This document shows, piece after piece, positions 43,423 to 54,900 of a stretch of DNA of 64,000 nucleotides (positions are counted from its first letter, which is position 1; the number at the start of each line of letters is the position of its first letter). The notes under the pieces are model-generated. The model was not told where the DNA came from and searched no databases. It worked only from the letters and a program-made list of their open reading frames with translations. The stretch spans positions 221,157 to 285,156 of the forward strand of contig KV918829.1 of the NCBI GenBank assembly GCA_002049455.2, given 5' to 3'. This DNA comes from Porphyra umbilicalis (lineage: Eukaryota; Rhodophyta; Bangiophyceae; Bangiales; Bangiaceae). The translations under genes were made by a program, and so were the position numbers.

Positions 43423-45411
43423 GTGGCGCGCGCGCGGCTCCGCGTCGCGCTCCGCGACCGCATCCCTGCTGCGAGCGACGCCGACCTGGTGTTGGGCGCC
43501 CAGGTGCTTGTGTACCGGGAGCCACCCGTTGACAGCTGGGTTGGCCCCTATTCGATAGTGGCGCTTCGTGACAAGTTGGCCTGGATGGACGTCGGTGGGG
43601 CCATGCGGCCCTTCAGCGTCGACAAACTACTGCTCTACCACCCCCCGCAAGTGGCCCGCAGTGCGCCCCCCGCAGTCGGGGGCACTCCACCGGGGACGAC
43701 TCAACCGACCCGCCAAGGGGAGCCGCCCGCGGCAGGCATAACCGAGGAATGGGGGGCGGAGGGCACCGGCAGTCGTGGGGACGCCACCCCAGGAGCGTCG
43801 CCGGTGGCAACGAATCAAGGTGTTACGGCGACCGGAGCCGGGGGCGCGCAACGCACAGCGGCCGGCGCTCCACAGAAGTCCGGTGTCAATGGTGCGGCCC
43901 ACCCTCCATCACCTCGGTCGACGCCCGTAGGGACGGTGCGCGGCAGTGCGACGGAGCCGGAGGACTTGGGCGCCCTGCTGGATGCCATCATCAGCGGTAA
44001 GCAGTACCTGGTCTCGGTGGGCGCCGCGTGCAGGGCTATGAAGCGCGAGGACCCGGCCTCGCGGACGGGCAACGGAGCACGCAACGTGTACCTCACCAAG
44101 GACGTCCCAGCGGGGGACCCACGAACTCCCACAGCGGCGTTCCAGGCGGCTGCCAAGGCGGAGGTCGATGGGCTGCTCACACGTGGAGCTATGCGCCCCG
44201 TCGCGCGCAGCAGCCTCCCGACGGGCAGCAACATTATCCGCGGCCGCTTCGTCTTCACGCTCAAGGATGTGGGCACATCCCAGGCGGCTGCCAAGGCGGA
44301 GGTCGATGGGCTGCTCACACGTGGAGCTATCCGCCCCGTCGCGCGCAGCAGCCTCCCGACGGGCAGCAACATTATCCGCGGCCGCTTCGTCTTCACGCTC
44401 AAGGATGTGGGCACATCCGACGAGAAGCCCAAGGCCCGCTATGTCGCACAAGGTCACCTGGACAAGGCCAAGCCGTTCATGGTGCACAACTTGGCCACCT
44501 TGCGGCAGCGGTCCACGCGGTTGTTGGTGTCGACGTCGGCGGTCCTGCAGTTCCGGCTGTTTTCTCACGACATTAACCAGGCCTACCTGCAGAGCCGCGA
44601 CACACTCGCCCGCACCCTGTACCTGGACCCACGCCCCGAGGACCGACACCTCTTTGACCTCACTGACGATGAGGTCCTTCTGCTGGTTCGCCCCTTGTAC
44701 GGGGTGTGTGACGCGGGTGACTATTGGTTCGTGACCTTGCAGCGGCACGTCCGCGACGACCTCCTCATGACCCCGTTGTCGTCAGATCCAGCGCTCTATA
44801 TGCGCAAGGGTGTCAATGGCCTCGTCGACCTGATGGGTACGTTCGTTGACGACTGCCTCTTGGGCGGCACAGACGAGCTCCAGACGGCCACCAAGACGAC
44901 GTTGCGGGTGTTCGAGGCCAAGCCTCGGCAGATGGACGAGATGGAGTTCGTCGGCGTGCAGGTCAAGACCTCGCGGCGCCTCCCGCGGACCTTTACGTTG
45001 GACCAGACGGCGTACGTCGCGTCGCTCACGCTGCTAACCACGGGCGCCTCCTACGAGCGCTTCACCTCCGTACGGGCGGCGGTCGCATGGGTCGGGCACA
45101 CGCGCCCTGACCTTGGGTGCGCCATTAACAAGGCTGCCCAGGTCAGCAAGGCGACCTACGAGCCCCGACACGTGAACGCCCTGAACAAGGCGATCAGGGC
45201 GGCGCAGGCATCCCCCTCATTAGAGCTCCACTACCCGCCTCTTGACCGGACCACTCTGCAGCTACGAGCCTATGCGGACGCGTCCTTTGCGACCAACGAC
45301 GACCAGTCGTCCCAGCTGGGATTCATCATCCTGCTGGTGGATGGTCGCGGACAGGCACACGTCTTGAGCTTCTCCAGCCGCAAGTCGCGCCGCGTGATGC
45401 GGTCCGTTTGA
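43423..45411 (+). pseudogene. Copia reverse transcriptase region, right copy
   Basis: These 662 codons start right after the TAG at 43420. An integrase-tail segment (VLVYREPPVDSWVGPYSIVA) and a disordered linker precede the RT. Copia RT signatures are RFVFTLKD, KARYVAQGHLDK, FSHDINQAYLQS, VRPLYGVCDAGD and the catalytic FVDD (residues 474-477; usually YVDD). RNase H starts with RAYADASFATNDDQSSQLGF. The frame is lost at RSV/FDEAY (45405-45412). A tandem 46-residue duplication lies just before the RT core. Confidence 0.83.
44143..44418 (+). repeat. 138-bp tandem duplication inside the Copia RT, right copy
   Basis: Units 44143-44280 and 44281-44418 are identical apart from ATG/ATC (Met/Ile). 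The duplicated piece carries the start of the RT palm (RFVFTLKDVGTS), so the protein has that strand twice. Confidence 0.93.
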
Positions 45412-45421
45412 CGAGGCCTAC

Positions 45422-45769
45422 ATGCTCCGCCACGACCTGGAGCGGTTGTACGACTGCCACATCCCGATGACCATACTCACCGACTCAAAGCAGCTCTTTG
45501 ACGTCGTCACTCGTGGCTCACACCCGACGGAGAAGCGCCTCCTCATCGACGTGGCGGCAGCCCGGGAGGCCTACAACCGCCGGGAGATTTCCAACGTCGG
45601 CCTGGTTATGAGCGACAACAACATTGCCGACAGCCTCACGAAGGTGAAGCCAAGCGGCGCGCTCGAGCCGCTCCTGGCGACGGGGGTGGACCGCACCCCC
45701 GTTGAGCAGTGGGTCATCCGACCCGGTACCGCGTCTCCGTGTCAGACCACGGAAGTCCCAGGAGTGTGA
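45422..45769 (+). pseudogene. Copia RNase H tail, right copy
   Basis: The 115-codon frame carries the rest of RNase H (TILTDSKQLFDVVTRG, then MSDNNIADSLTKVKPSGAL). It is offset by one base from the RT stretch. It ends at a TGA after VPGV. Confidence 0.75.
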
Positions 45770-46850
45770 GTCGACTCCCCCTGGCCGGCCCGATTGCGGT
45801 CAATCTCGGGCCACTATGGTTGACAGTACCAGCGAGAGTTCTCTAGTGCGTGTCTAGTTAGCTACCGATTAGCGGTCTATTTGTGACGGGCCCCCTTAGC
45901 GTGGCCGGACACGGGCGACTCGCGGGATCTCCTGACACTACCTGTCGGGGGGAATCGAGGGCGTGGAGGAGAGGCGCCCTTGAGGGGCCCTGCGCACGCG
46001 TACGCGCGCTGGCCCCGGGACAGCGGGTCTTATGGCTGGCCTCGGCACGGCTGCGAGCCGCCACCGAGGGGGTGTCGATTGTCATTGCTTCCCTCAGTAA
46101 ACCACCGTTGTGGGGACGAGAACGTCTACTGACTCCCCCCCTTTCCCGGTGACACGGTCGTTCACAGGCCGAGGGATATCCGACCACTGGCACGAGCCTG
46201 TAATCCCACAGTCTGACCGTGGCGCGTAGTGACTGGAGCGGGCAGTCGCTAGTGGCGTGACGCAGCTGCCCGCGTGGTGCTGTGCGCGGACCTGTGACGA
46301 GGAGAGGGCGGCGTCGTGCGTGTGGCCCGTGCGAGAGGGTGGTGGTGTCGCGGTGGCGGATCCGGCCATGCGGGATGTTGCGCAACTGACCGCGCGGTAC
46401 GTCGTGGGGGGAGGAGAACGGACAGGGGGGTTCGTTTGGAGGGCTGTGGAGGGGATGAGGGGCCGTGGTGCTGGAGGGGGGGATGGGTGAAGACGCCGCT
46501 GGCTAGCCGGCGGCAGCCCCTACGGCGGCGGCGGCGGACCCTGCGCCCGCGCCTCCCTTCTGCGATAGGCTTGCTACAGGCAACAAGCCTAGCCATCATG
46601 GAAAAGGGGGCGGGAGTGGCGTGGCGTTTGCACCAGGGAGCGGGTGGACTGCGCGGTAGCGGTGGCGGAGGCGGACGTGGGTGTGAGGCCGGTGGGCTGG
46701 GGGGGGTGAGGCTGTCGGCGAGCCGTGCGTGGCTTAGGACTGTCGCAAGCACGGCGTCGCCTGGGTGGGGGGCCGGCGCGCTCCGGGGCGGACGGCTCTG
46801 GCGCGCGCGCCTGCCCGTGGACGCCCGCAATGAAATAAAAATAAAAACCA
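45770..46850. other. DNA beyond the Copia coding end, shared by both arms
   Basis: This may include the Copia 3' untranslated region and LTR, but with no second LTR to compare it cannot be delimited. The left-arm equivalent is 17351-18433. Confidence 0.35.
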
Positions 46851-47315
46851 ATGCAGTGCATGAAAAATATAACCACGTGCCAAGTGAGTCGCGACGCGGA
46901 ATGCTTCAAGTCTAAATTCCCTGGACTTGCGTCTAGGGTGCTTTCTCACACCCACACGTCGAAAAAAAAGTCCTTTTTTCTAGTGCACGTTGCGGGAGTA
47001 CTTAAAAAACGTTTTTGGCGGTCCGTTTGGCTCCCTACGCCGTTGCAGGACGTCTCCCGGCGCTTTCTTGACTATGGGAACATGCGCCGGGGCTGCCCGC
47101 ACCTTTCTGTGAAGTTGCTAGAGGTGGCGACGTCTTCATCGCCCGTACGGTCCGCGGAAGCAAAATCGTGGTTAAACAGGTGTGCGAGGGCAGGTTCGGC
47201 GTTTACGGGGTCGTGGGGGCAGATGGACGCGGCCACAGACGGCTATGATGTCGAGATTCCGCGGTACTTGGCCAGAATCCGGCTCTGCGGGCCCTGTGGG
47301 AGACGTCGGTTTTGA
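46851..47315 (+). CDS. Hypothetical ORF in duplicated arm (right copy)
   Basis: This frame of 154 codons is also open in the left arm (16886-17350), with a few substitutions. The stretch after the TAG at 46981 (HVAGVLKKRFWRS, then VSRRFLDYGN, then KLLEVATSSSP) might be an exon. The family is unknown and the frame could be non-coding. Confidence 0.25.
   Translation: MQCMKNITTCQVSRDAECFKSKFPGLASRVLSHTHTSKKKSFFLVHVAGVLKKRFWRSVWLPTPLQDVSRRFLDYGNMRRGCPHLSVKLLEVATSSSPVRSAEAKSWLNRCARAGSAFTGSWGQMDAATDGYDVEIPRYLARIRLCGPCGRRRF
46981..47004 (+). repeat. 24-bp motif, copy 2
   Basis: This is the exact inverse of 17197-17220, preceded by a CCTTTTTTC pyrimidine tract. Confidence 0.7.
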
Positions 47316-48111
47316 TTCTTCAAACAGGGGGTCGTGTCGGCGCTGAATGCGCTGCGGCCTGCGTGGTCGCGTCCCTTCCCGCAACACCCACGCGCGGCGG
47401 GTGGGGGCGGCGGCCACCGCCGCTGGCGGTGTTGCCGCCGCGCCTGCCGCCGACGCGGCGGTGAGCAGTGGACGACCGTGCGCACGACGCGCGCCCGCAC
47501 ACGGCAGCGGGTGGCGCCCGCGGCCGCGGCGGCCGCGGCCGCGGCGGTGCCGGCGGCGGCGGCGGCGGCGGCGTGGAGCCCCTGCTATTTTCTAGCTCCA
47601 CCCCGCCGCCCGCCCCCCCGTGCCATCGACGGCTTCTTTCCCCCCCCTCCCCCTCTGTGGCCCCACATACCCCCCCCTCCCCATCCACCGCGTCGCCGCC
47701 GCGCACGTGCGCATCGCGCAGCTCGGCCTCGAGTCTGCGCTGCGGAAAGCGACGACTGCCCAGCCAGCGTCGGCCGGTGGTTGCTCAGATGGTGGCGGCC
47801 GTGCCTTGGTGGCAGCCGCCGCCCGCCACGGCGGTGGCGGCCGCTGCTGACCCTCCGGTGGGTGCGGCAGGAGCCCCTCGCGGCGATCACCTACCCCCCC
47901 TCGGACGAAGACAAAGCGCTGGTCGCTCCCCCCCCCCCCCGCTGCCGCCGCCGTGACCGCCCGGGGCGACTGCCGTTAACGACTTCCCCCGACCCCGCGA
48001 CCGCCGCCGACGTCGCCGCCAAGTCCTCCGGCACCGCCCGCACACGGGACCATCTTTCCCTGCTGCGGCTTCAGAGTCGGACGGCGGCGCGCCGCCGCCG
48101 CCCCTCCCCGC

Positions 48112-48360
48112 CCGCCGCGGCGGCCGCCGCCGCCGCGGCGGCCGCCGCCGCCGCGGCCGCCGCCGCCGCCACGGCCGCCGCCGCCGCCACGGCCGCCGCC
48201 GCCGCCACGGCCGCCGCCGCCGCCGCGGCCGCCGCCGCCGCCACGGCCGCCGCCGCCGCCGCGGCCGCCGCCGCCGCCACGGCCGCCGCCGCCGCCACGG
48301 CCGCCGCCGCCGCCACGGCCGCCGCCGCCGCCACGGCCGCCGCCGCCGCCACGGCCGCCC
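48112..48360. repeat. CCG-rich minisatellite
   Basis: About 250 bp of CGGCCGCCGCCGCCGCCA-type units, mainly 15-18 bp long, lie just past the right arm end. They would read as polyalanine or as glycine/arginine depending on frame. Confidence 0.85.
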
Positions 48361-49650
48361 GGGGCGCCCCTCCACACGAAACAACCCTTCCTCGCCGCCG
48401 CAGCCGCCGCCGAGTGAGGCCGCAATGCCGGCCAGCGCCGCCCACTGGCTAACGGGGTTTGAGGCCACCCTGGGGGCGGCGCGCGCGCGCTGCCATGGTG
48501 GGGCTCTGTGCGCCCGTTTTTTGGCGGGATCCACAGTCAGTCCACTGCTGTTTGCCTCCCGCGAGAATTGTGAACAAGCTTTGTGACGGGATATATGATT
48601 GGCTGACGCATCCTAACCCCACCCTGCTCCCCATACTATAGAGTGCGGCTTTCATGCCAACGTGGCGCATCCAGACACCCCCTCCTTTACAGCGTCTCGT
48701 GATGCCTCCACCAATCGGATTCATGCCTCCATCCTAACCCCACCTTCCGTACAGGACCCGGGGGTCTGCAGTCCGAAGCCCTCGATGGCAGTGCATGGAG
48801 CCAGACCAGTTGTCTGGATGGAATTTGCGCGGCGGCGGCCACGTGTGGGTCGGTGACGGCAGTCACGAACGCAGCCTCTGGAGCCAGCGTTTTGGCCTGC
48901 GCAGTCCTCCAGATGAGAAGGGGACGATTTCAGCCTTTCACACGGGTGTTCGGATCTAACAAATGCCGCAATCGATGTATGAGAATGTCTGTCATCGTTA
49001 CTATCTGGACTTTTTATGACTCAATTTTCCTTGCAGTCATACGTGTGAGCTCATGGCATATTTCATTCACGACTAACCAATCAGAGGGGAGCAATCACGG
49101 GACTTTCTGAAGGCGTTCATGTGATATGTCATGCGTGCCTGGCCTGGCACGTGATGTGGGTTGGCTAAATGTTCTTAGCAGACTCGCTGCTCGCATCAGG
49201 TGCTAACTCAGAGGAGGAGATTTGCAACCACTCGCCCCTCTCGTCAGCAGGGTTCGAAGAAGCATGTCCCCCCCGTCAGGCGCCGGACGCCGACTGCATT
49301 CGGGCGCGGTTCTTCCAGTTCGCGTCCCAGTCATGCCACGATGGAAGGCTTCTCTCAGGCTTCACTTCACAGATCTCGGGACGACAACCGCAGTCACGAC
49401 TGCACCTTCTTCGTCGAGCGATGCCGACAGCCACAGAAATGGGCCCTAGTTCGAGGACTGTCCAAGAGCAGCGCGATGAGGGTGCTATCAGGTTCCTGTC
49501 TGGGGGGGCCCGTGGCCACACGCTGTTGACATGGGCGGCGTCGGTTCCTCTTTGTGCGTGTCATCAGAAGTCTGAAGAAAGACTTGTGAGCGAAGCATCC
49601 TATCTGGAGATCGAATCGTGTGGGCCAATCACGCAGTACCAGGATATGTT
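48361..49650. other. Intergenic DNA without recognised genes
   Basis: The plus frame 49169-49831 is open for 220 codons, but it runs through the 49651-49790 hairpin and has no domain, so I do not call it. Confidence 0.45.
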
Positions 49651-49790
49651 CATACAGCCGTTCTCCCAAAAATCCCGCACTCGAACAGTTACAAAAGAGT
49701 TCCAAATCGGCCTCTACGACCCCGCAGAGGCCGATTTGGAACTCTTTTGCAACTGTTGGAGTGCGGGAATTTTGGGAGAACGGCTGTATG
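49651..49790. repeat. Near-perfect hairpin with 65-bp arms
   Basis: The left arm 49651-49715 and right arm 49725-49790 pair with about three mismatches around a 9-10-base centre (ACGACCCCG). The arms start CATACAGCCGTTCTCCC and end GGGAGAACGGCTGTATG. If transcribed, it would fold into a long, nearly uninterrupted duplex like a small-RNA precursor. A short foldback transposon is the alternative. Confidence 0.88.
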
Positions 49791-49966
49791 TCGTTATATG
49801 TCGCCGTCACACGACAAATCGTTGCAGATGAGACAGAATCGACCTCAACTGGGACTGAAGAGCCCCTCCTCTACTCTTCCTGTTCTCACACCGAATCATG
49901 TCATGTCCACTTTTTGACGCATCGACAATATGTAGCAGGCAGGGCGATTCTGCTATCTTCTGAACG

Positions 49967-51250
49967 AACAAGTTGGTCCCCCAGGGCAGGGACCAGGTAG
50001 CGAAGCTTCCACTTTTCGTGAGAACACAGACACACAGGTTGGGAAACAGCCAGTAGTCACCAGTGCGCATCCACCAGTTCTTGACATTGTATCAGATTGA
50101 CTTGGAGATAGCCTCACAGGACAGATCTCGATGAGCTGAGTCGAACGGTGTGTCCAACTCCAAAATAACGTTTGCTCAAACAATAAGGATTCTATCCTAA
50201 GGCGCCAAATGTGTTTCCCGTCACACGAGCGAGTGCTTCACCCATTCTACAAATATTGTTGGGATGACTGACAGAGCAATTAACTTATCATGTGATGCAG
50301 TATTCAGCATAATGGTTGTACATCGGGGGAGCGTCTCTTTTCGATGCTGCCATAGAATTCCGAGCTTCAGCACTGTAATGAGGCCTTTCGTTCTGCTCCT
50401 TCACTCTTCTGACCACGACGTCGTTGGGTCCCTTTCCTCTTTCCCAGTTGTTGTTGTGTCCCTTTGTCTTCTCCAGTTAAAGCGTCCCCATTGTCGGTCC
50501 CCATTTGGTATCTTCATCTTTGTCGTATGATTCTCAGCACAAAGAAATGGTCAGCAAGGCAGACAAGCGCAGCACCCGGCGCGCCGCCACACGCAGGGGG
50601 AGGTCGGCAGCAGAGGCGATCAGTTGCCTCAAGAAAAGAAGAACAGAAGAGTACACAACCCGGCTGGGGCTCGGGGGGGGACGGGGAAGGACGAGGAACA
50701 CATTGAAGAAAAAACGTACCTGAGTGCAGCGCAACGTGCATGGTGTGCGGAGGGGGGGAAGGGGGGGGGGAAAGAAATGGGCGGATGCGGCGCGCGGGGG
50801 CAAAGAAAGGGGCGGATGTGGCGAGCGCGTCCAAGAGAGAGCACGGTGGTGCGGTGACGACGATGGAGGGGTGCTGTGAAAGGCCCGACGGAGGGGTGAG
50901 ATGGTGAGACGACGGAAGAGGGCGGAGACGCGGTGCTGATATGGCCGCAAAGATGCGCGCTGCTGACCATTTCGGGGCTCTTGTGTGGAGTACAGTGGGG
51001 GTTCCAGGAAGGCATCTGTAAACGCTTTTGGAGGAAGCTGTAATCGCTCGCATGTGTAATCCTTCTGGACCAGAGCGATCGTAGGCCATCGAATGCTGAA
51101 ACGTGGATAGGCGTGATTGGGCGTACAGATGGGATCATCCAATCACATGGCCTAGAGGGTGACCATCAAACAGACCGGGGCCATCAATTTCATGCAACGT
51201 GGCTGCCTGAGCGTTGAGAACGCGAATGGATCCCTACTAGAAGCTTCGCT
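49967..51250 (-). repeat. Unclassified dispersed repeat B, right copy
   Basis: This is the inverted counterpart of 34955-36613, shorter by internal deletions. It has the same pyrimidine-rich tract on the minus strand and the same AGCGAAGCTTC-type ends (49998 and 51239-51250). Confidence 0.75.
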
Positions 51251-51509
51251 AAAAAAGAGGGCTACTTGGGGGTTTGTCAGGCGACGAAAAGGGTGGACAG
51301 CATTGGAGAAAGACTGTACTCCACTGACGTCTGAGATGTACAGCAGGTCCCCAACACAAGCAGCCAAGTATCGCTCAGATATCCACGATTGCATCTCCTG
51401 ATGTGTGACAAGGAGTGAGCGAATCGAGGTCTGAGATCCTGAGGCGCTGGACAAGAAAGGGTGCGAAAACGTCCAGTGCGCTGCCCAAGAGGCACCCCGT
51501 GAGAGGGGA

Positions 51510-51565
51510 CACGTCCAACTGGTGTTTCACCCCTCCCCACGTCCAACTGGTGTTTCACCCTCCCC
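51510..51565 (+). repeat. Two tandem 28-bp units
   Basis: CACGTCCAACTGGTGTTTCA plus eight bases is repeated twice head to tail, about 420 bp upstream of the NB-ARC gene start. It could be part of its upstream region. Confidence 0.8.
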
Positions 51566-51986
51566 TGTAACCCCCCAGTGTGGCGTTGCTATCCATTGAT
51601 ATGGTCTGCGTTGGCGTGCACCCTTGCTGGCAGACCGTCGCGGAGAGCACAGGGGTCCGGGTTTGGTCGCACCTCACAAGTGGGCCTCAGCGGCCCCTCT
51701 GGGAGGGATAGCTCATCGCATTGCATCGCTGCCTGTCGTTGGGGCCCGCGACAGGGGCCCCCCCCTTGGACTCAGCAGTGCGAGTGAGGACGTAAAACCG
51801 ACCGCTGGTGGGAGCTGCACTTAGGGGGCACTTTGTAAGTGCCTCTTCCGACGGGCGGGCGACGCCCGTTGTAGTGTGAGACGGGAAAAGTGCGCTCGCG
51901 GCGGTCGGGGTGGGGCCAGCCCGCTTTGACACGGCAACGGCGTCGACGAAGCGTCCGTGACGCGCGTCTGACCCCGTCGCCACAAG

Positions 51987-54900
51987 ATGGTTTGGCGGTG
52001 GCTCGCGTGCCTCGGCGGCCGCCACCGCCGCCAGCAGGATGGGGAACAACAGGGCAGTTCTTTGCCCGTGGGGAGCAGCAGCGGGGATCCGCAGGCGACG
52101 GCACCCGTCGGCGGTGGCTCCGGGAGTGGGAGCCTAGCGGCTGTGGTGGCTGGTGTCTCTGCTCCGTTACCATCTGTGGCGGCCGAAGCGGCGGCCACGG
52201 GCACCCCCCTACCCGTTGCGGGCGTTGCAGGCGGCAGCGGCACGGTGCCGGTGGTGGCCACCGGCAGCGGGCCTTGCAGCAGCGACGGCGCGGGCCGGGG
52301 TCTTGCGGAGGAGAGCGCAGCTCGGGGAAACTCGGCTGTTCGCAGCGGTGGTGGGGGGAGTGCGGGCACCGGCGGTGGTGGGGGTGCGGTCGGTGCCGGC
52401 GGGGGTGGCGGCTACCCGCTGGTCACTTTTACGGTCCGGTATTGCTATTCAAATACCCGGGAAGCGCGCACCGGCTCCTCCGTGCGCGCCGGCCTCGGAC
52501 GCCACTTGTACATCGTGTGGGGCTTCAAGCCGGGGCGGGGGTCACCAACGGTGGACGCCTTTCGGGCCGAGAACCCAACATGCGTACGGCTGGTGCGTGG
52601 GAGCAGCGACCTGCGGGCGGCGGTGCAAGCCAGTGCGGCGGAAAGTTTGGCGGCGGCGGCGCCGCTCTCGGCTGCCGCGGCTGCCGCAATAGCACGGGCG
52701 CCCCATCCCGACCGACTGCTGTTGGTGCGGGGCAAGGAGGGGAGCTCCGACACTGGCGGCGAAGACCTGTCGTCCATCACGCTGCTGCTGGAGGCCCCTA
52801 CAGCCGCCTTGTGCGCGGCGTGGGCCGCGGCGGGGAGCTCCCTCGTGTCCCAGTGGGAGCCACTTCTGCGCTCGTCCCTGAGCCGCGGGGACGAGGCGGC
52901 GGCGGTGAAGGCGATGCTGGACTGGACGGCGGCGACCGGCGCCCCTGCCGCAAACGACAAGCCCGGGGCGGCGTCGGTGGTGGCGGGGCCTAGTAATCGA
53001 CGGCGCCTGCTGGAGGCCGCCAATTGGCTGAATGTGGCGTCGCCGACAGCGGTGGCCACCGCGAGCGTCCTCCGCAAGGGCGCCGACACGGTGGACGCGG
53101 TGACGGGTGTGCCGGCGGTGGGTCCGGCGGTTCGACTTGCCTTGCTGGCGGTGCAGGCGGGGGCGCTGGCGGTGCGGACCGACGAGCACGGCGACCTGCG
53201 GGTGGAGGCTGCCAAGAAATGTGGGGAGGTGGTGCGCCGCTTGTTGGAGCGCACCCTCCACACGATGCGGCTTGCCGAGACGGAGTTTGGAAGCGTGCAC
53301 GTGGAGCAGCTTTGCGGGCTGCTGGATCGGGCCGAGGCGGTGATGGAGGAGGTGGAGGGCACCGTCTTTTCATCTGGGTGGAGGGCCGCGCTCCAAGGCG
53401 ACTCCATGCGACGGTGGGGGGGGGAGGTTGACACCCTACACACTGAAGTGCTCAGCGTTTGCGCGGTGGGCGCCATCGGCGTCGGGGTGGACGAGCTGAA
53501 AGTGGAGATGTCTTCCATATGGCGCTCCATGGACGCGGCGCGCGCGTTGCCGGCGGACGACCCCGAGCTGGACGCCCACGACCTGGGCTGGCGTGCGATC
53601 ACGACCGTCCCCGGCTACGTGTCGGGCGTGGACAGCCCAGAACGCGCAGAGTACTCCATTGTGCAGGAGCTGCTCCAGTACAAGGCCGGCGGCAGCGATA
53701 AGGCCCCCCGGGTGGGCGTCTGTGCGATTGGCGGCAGCGGCAAGACGACGGCGTGCGCCGGTGTGGCGGCCAGCGCGCCCGTGCGCGAGCACTTCTCCGT
53801 CGTGTGGATCCACATGGGCGACACCGTCTCCCCGCAGATGATCGAGGATGCGGTAGTGGCCCTGACGCTGCGCTTTTGCGGCCGAGACACCGCGCGGCGG
53901 CTGCTGCGCCTGCCTACGGACGCTGACGTTGTGGGCACCGCGGCTCGATACATGCAGTCGGTGGGGGTGCCCGACGCGGCCAAGTGGTTGGTGATCGTTG
54001 ACGACGTGGTGTATGGTAAGCATGATTGGCTGTTGCGTCTCCTTCAGGTCGTGCCGACGGCTACCCCCGTCCTGTTCACCACGAGAGCCGAGCCGGTGGT
54101 GGCCCTTGTGAGCGGGGCCCAACTGGTGGCGTTCGATGCGCTGCCTGCGCGGGACGCCAAGGCCCTACTGGCCAAGGCGCTGCGTAGGCCAGTCAACGGT
54201 GGGGAGCCCCCATTTTCTTCCACCGAGGAGGAGGCGTGGGTGGACTCGGTCTTGGACATGACCGGGCGGCACGCATTGTCATTGAGCATCCTCGGCGCCG
54301 TGATTGCCGCCAAGCGCGGCGCCTGGCACCCGGTGCTACAGGCCATGAAGGAGCAGTTGAAGCACCTGGACTATTCGCTGCCGCCGGGCGGCCTCGACTC
54401 GCCACGGTCGGTACGGGCCACTCTCGCCACCAGCCTCGCGCTCCTCCCCGACGAATCGTGCCGGGCGGCGTTTGCGGCAGTGGGGGTGCTGCCGACCAGT
54501 GTGCTGGTGGGCGTGCCTGTGCTGGCCCGACTGTGGCGCCCGCAGCTAGAGGTTGCTGGTGCCCTGGGTCAGTGCCGGGCCGACGACGACCGTGGTAGAG
54601 GTATTTCCGGTGGTGGTCGAGGGTATGCGGTGGCTGCCAGTGACGCAGACGAGCTGGTGGACGTGCTGGTGGGAGCCGGGCTGATACGCTGCGAGTCGGA
54701 CGCTGACCGTGGCCTCGTGACGGGCGTGGTGGTGCATCCCGTCGTTGAGAGCTATGCGCGGAGCATGTTGGGTGACGCCTGCCCCTCCACCCATCGGCGG
54801 CTGCTGATGGATGAGTACCTGGCCGGCGTGGATGGCGGTCGTTTGGATTTTTTTGGGTGGAGCTCATGCCCCTTTTGGGAGTTGCGGCACGACGACGGGT

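Larger units (their letters stand above)
42451..45769 (+). mobile_element. Copia LTR-retrotransposon fragment, right copy
   Basis: This is the longer of the two copies. It starts within the end of the protease-like region and runs through integrase, RT and RNase H. Gag and both LTRs are absent or not recognisable. One in-frame stop and one frameshift interrupt the polyprotein, and both are shared with the left copy. Confidence 0.87.
42829..47923 (+). repeat. Right arm of the 5.1-kb inverted duplication
   Basis: This is the mirror image of 16281-21382. The match begins within the Copia integrase and ends at about 47923, after GACAAAGCGCTG, where a CCG-rich minisatellite region replaces the sequence seen beyond the left arm. 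Confidence 0.9.

Noticed and set aside
45770-46850. Copia 3' LTR
   Set aside because: A plausible place, but no second LTR copy exists to compare, so boundaries cannot be shown.
49169-49831. 220-codon plus-strand frame
   Set aside because: It passes through the 65-bp hairpin, so part of it is inverted repeat; no domain is present.
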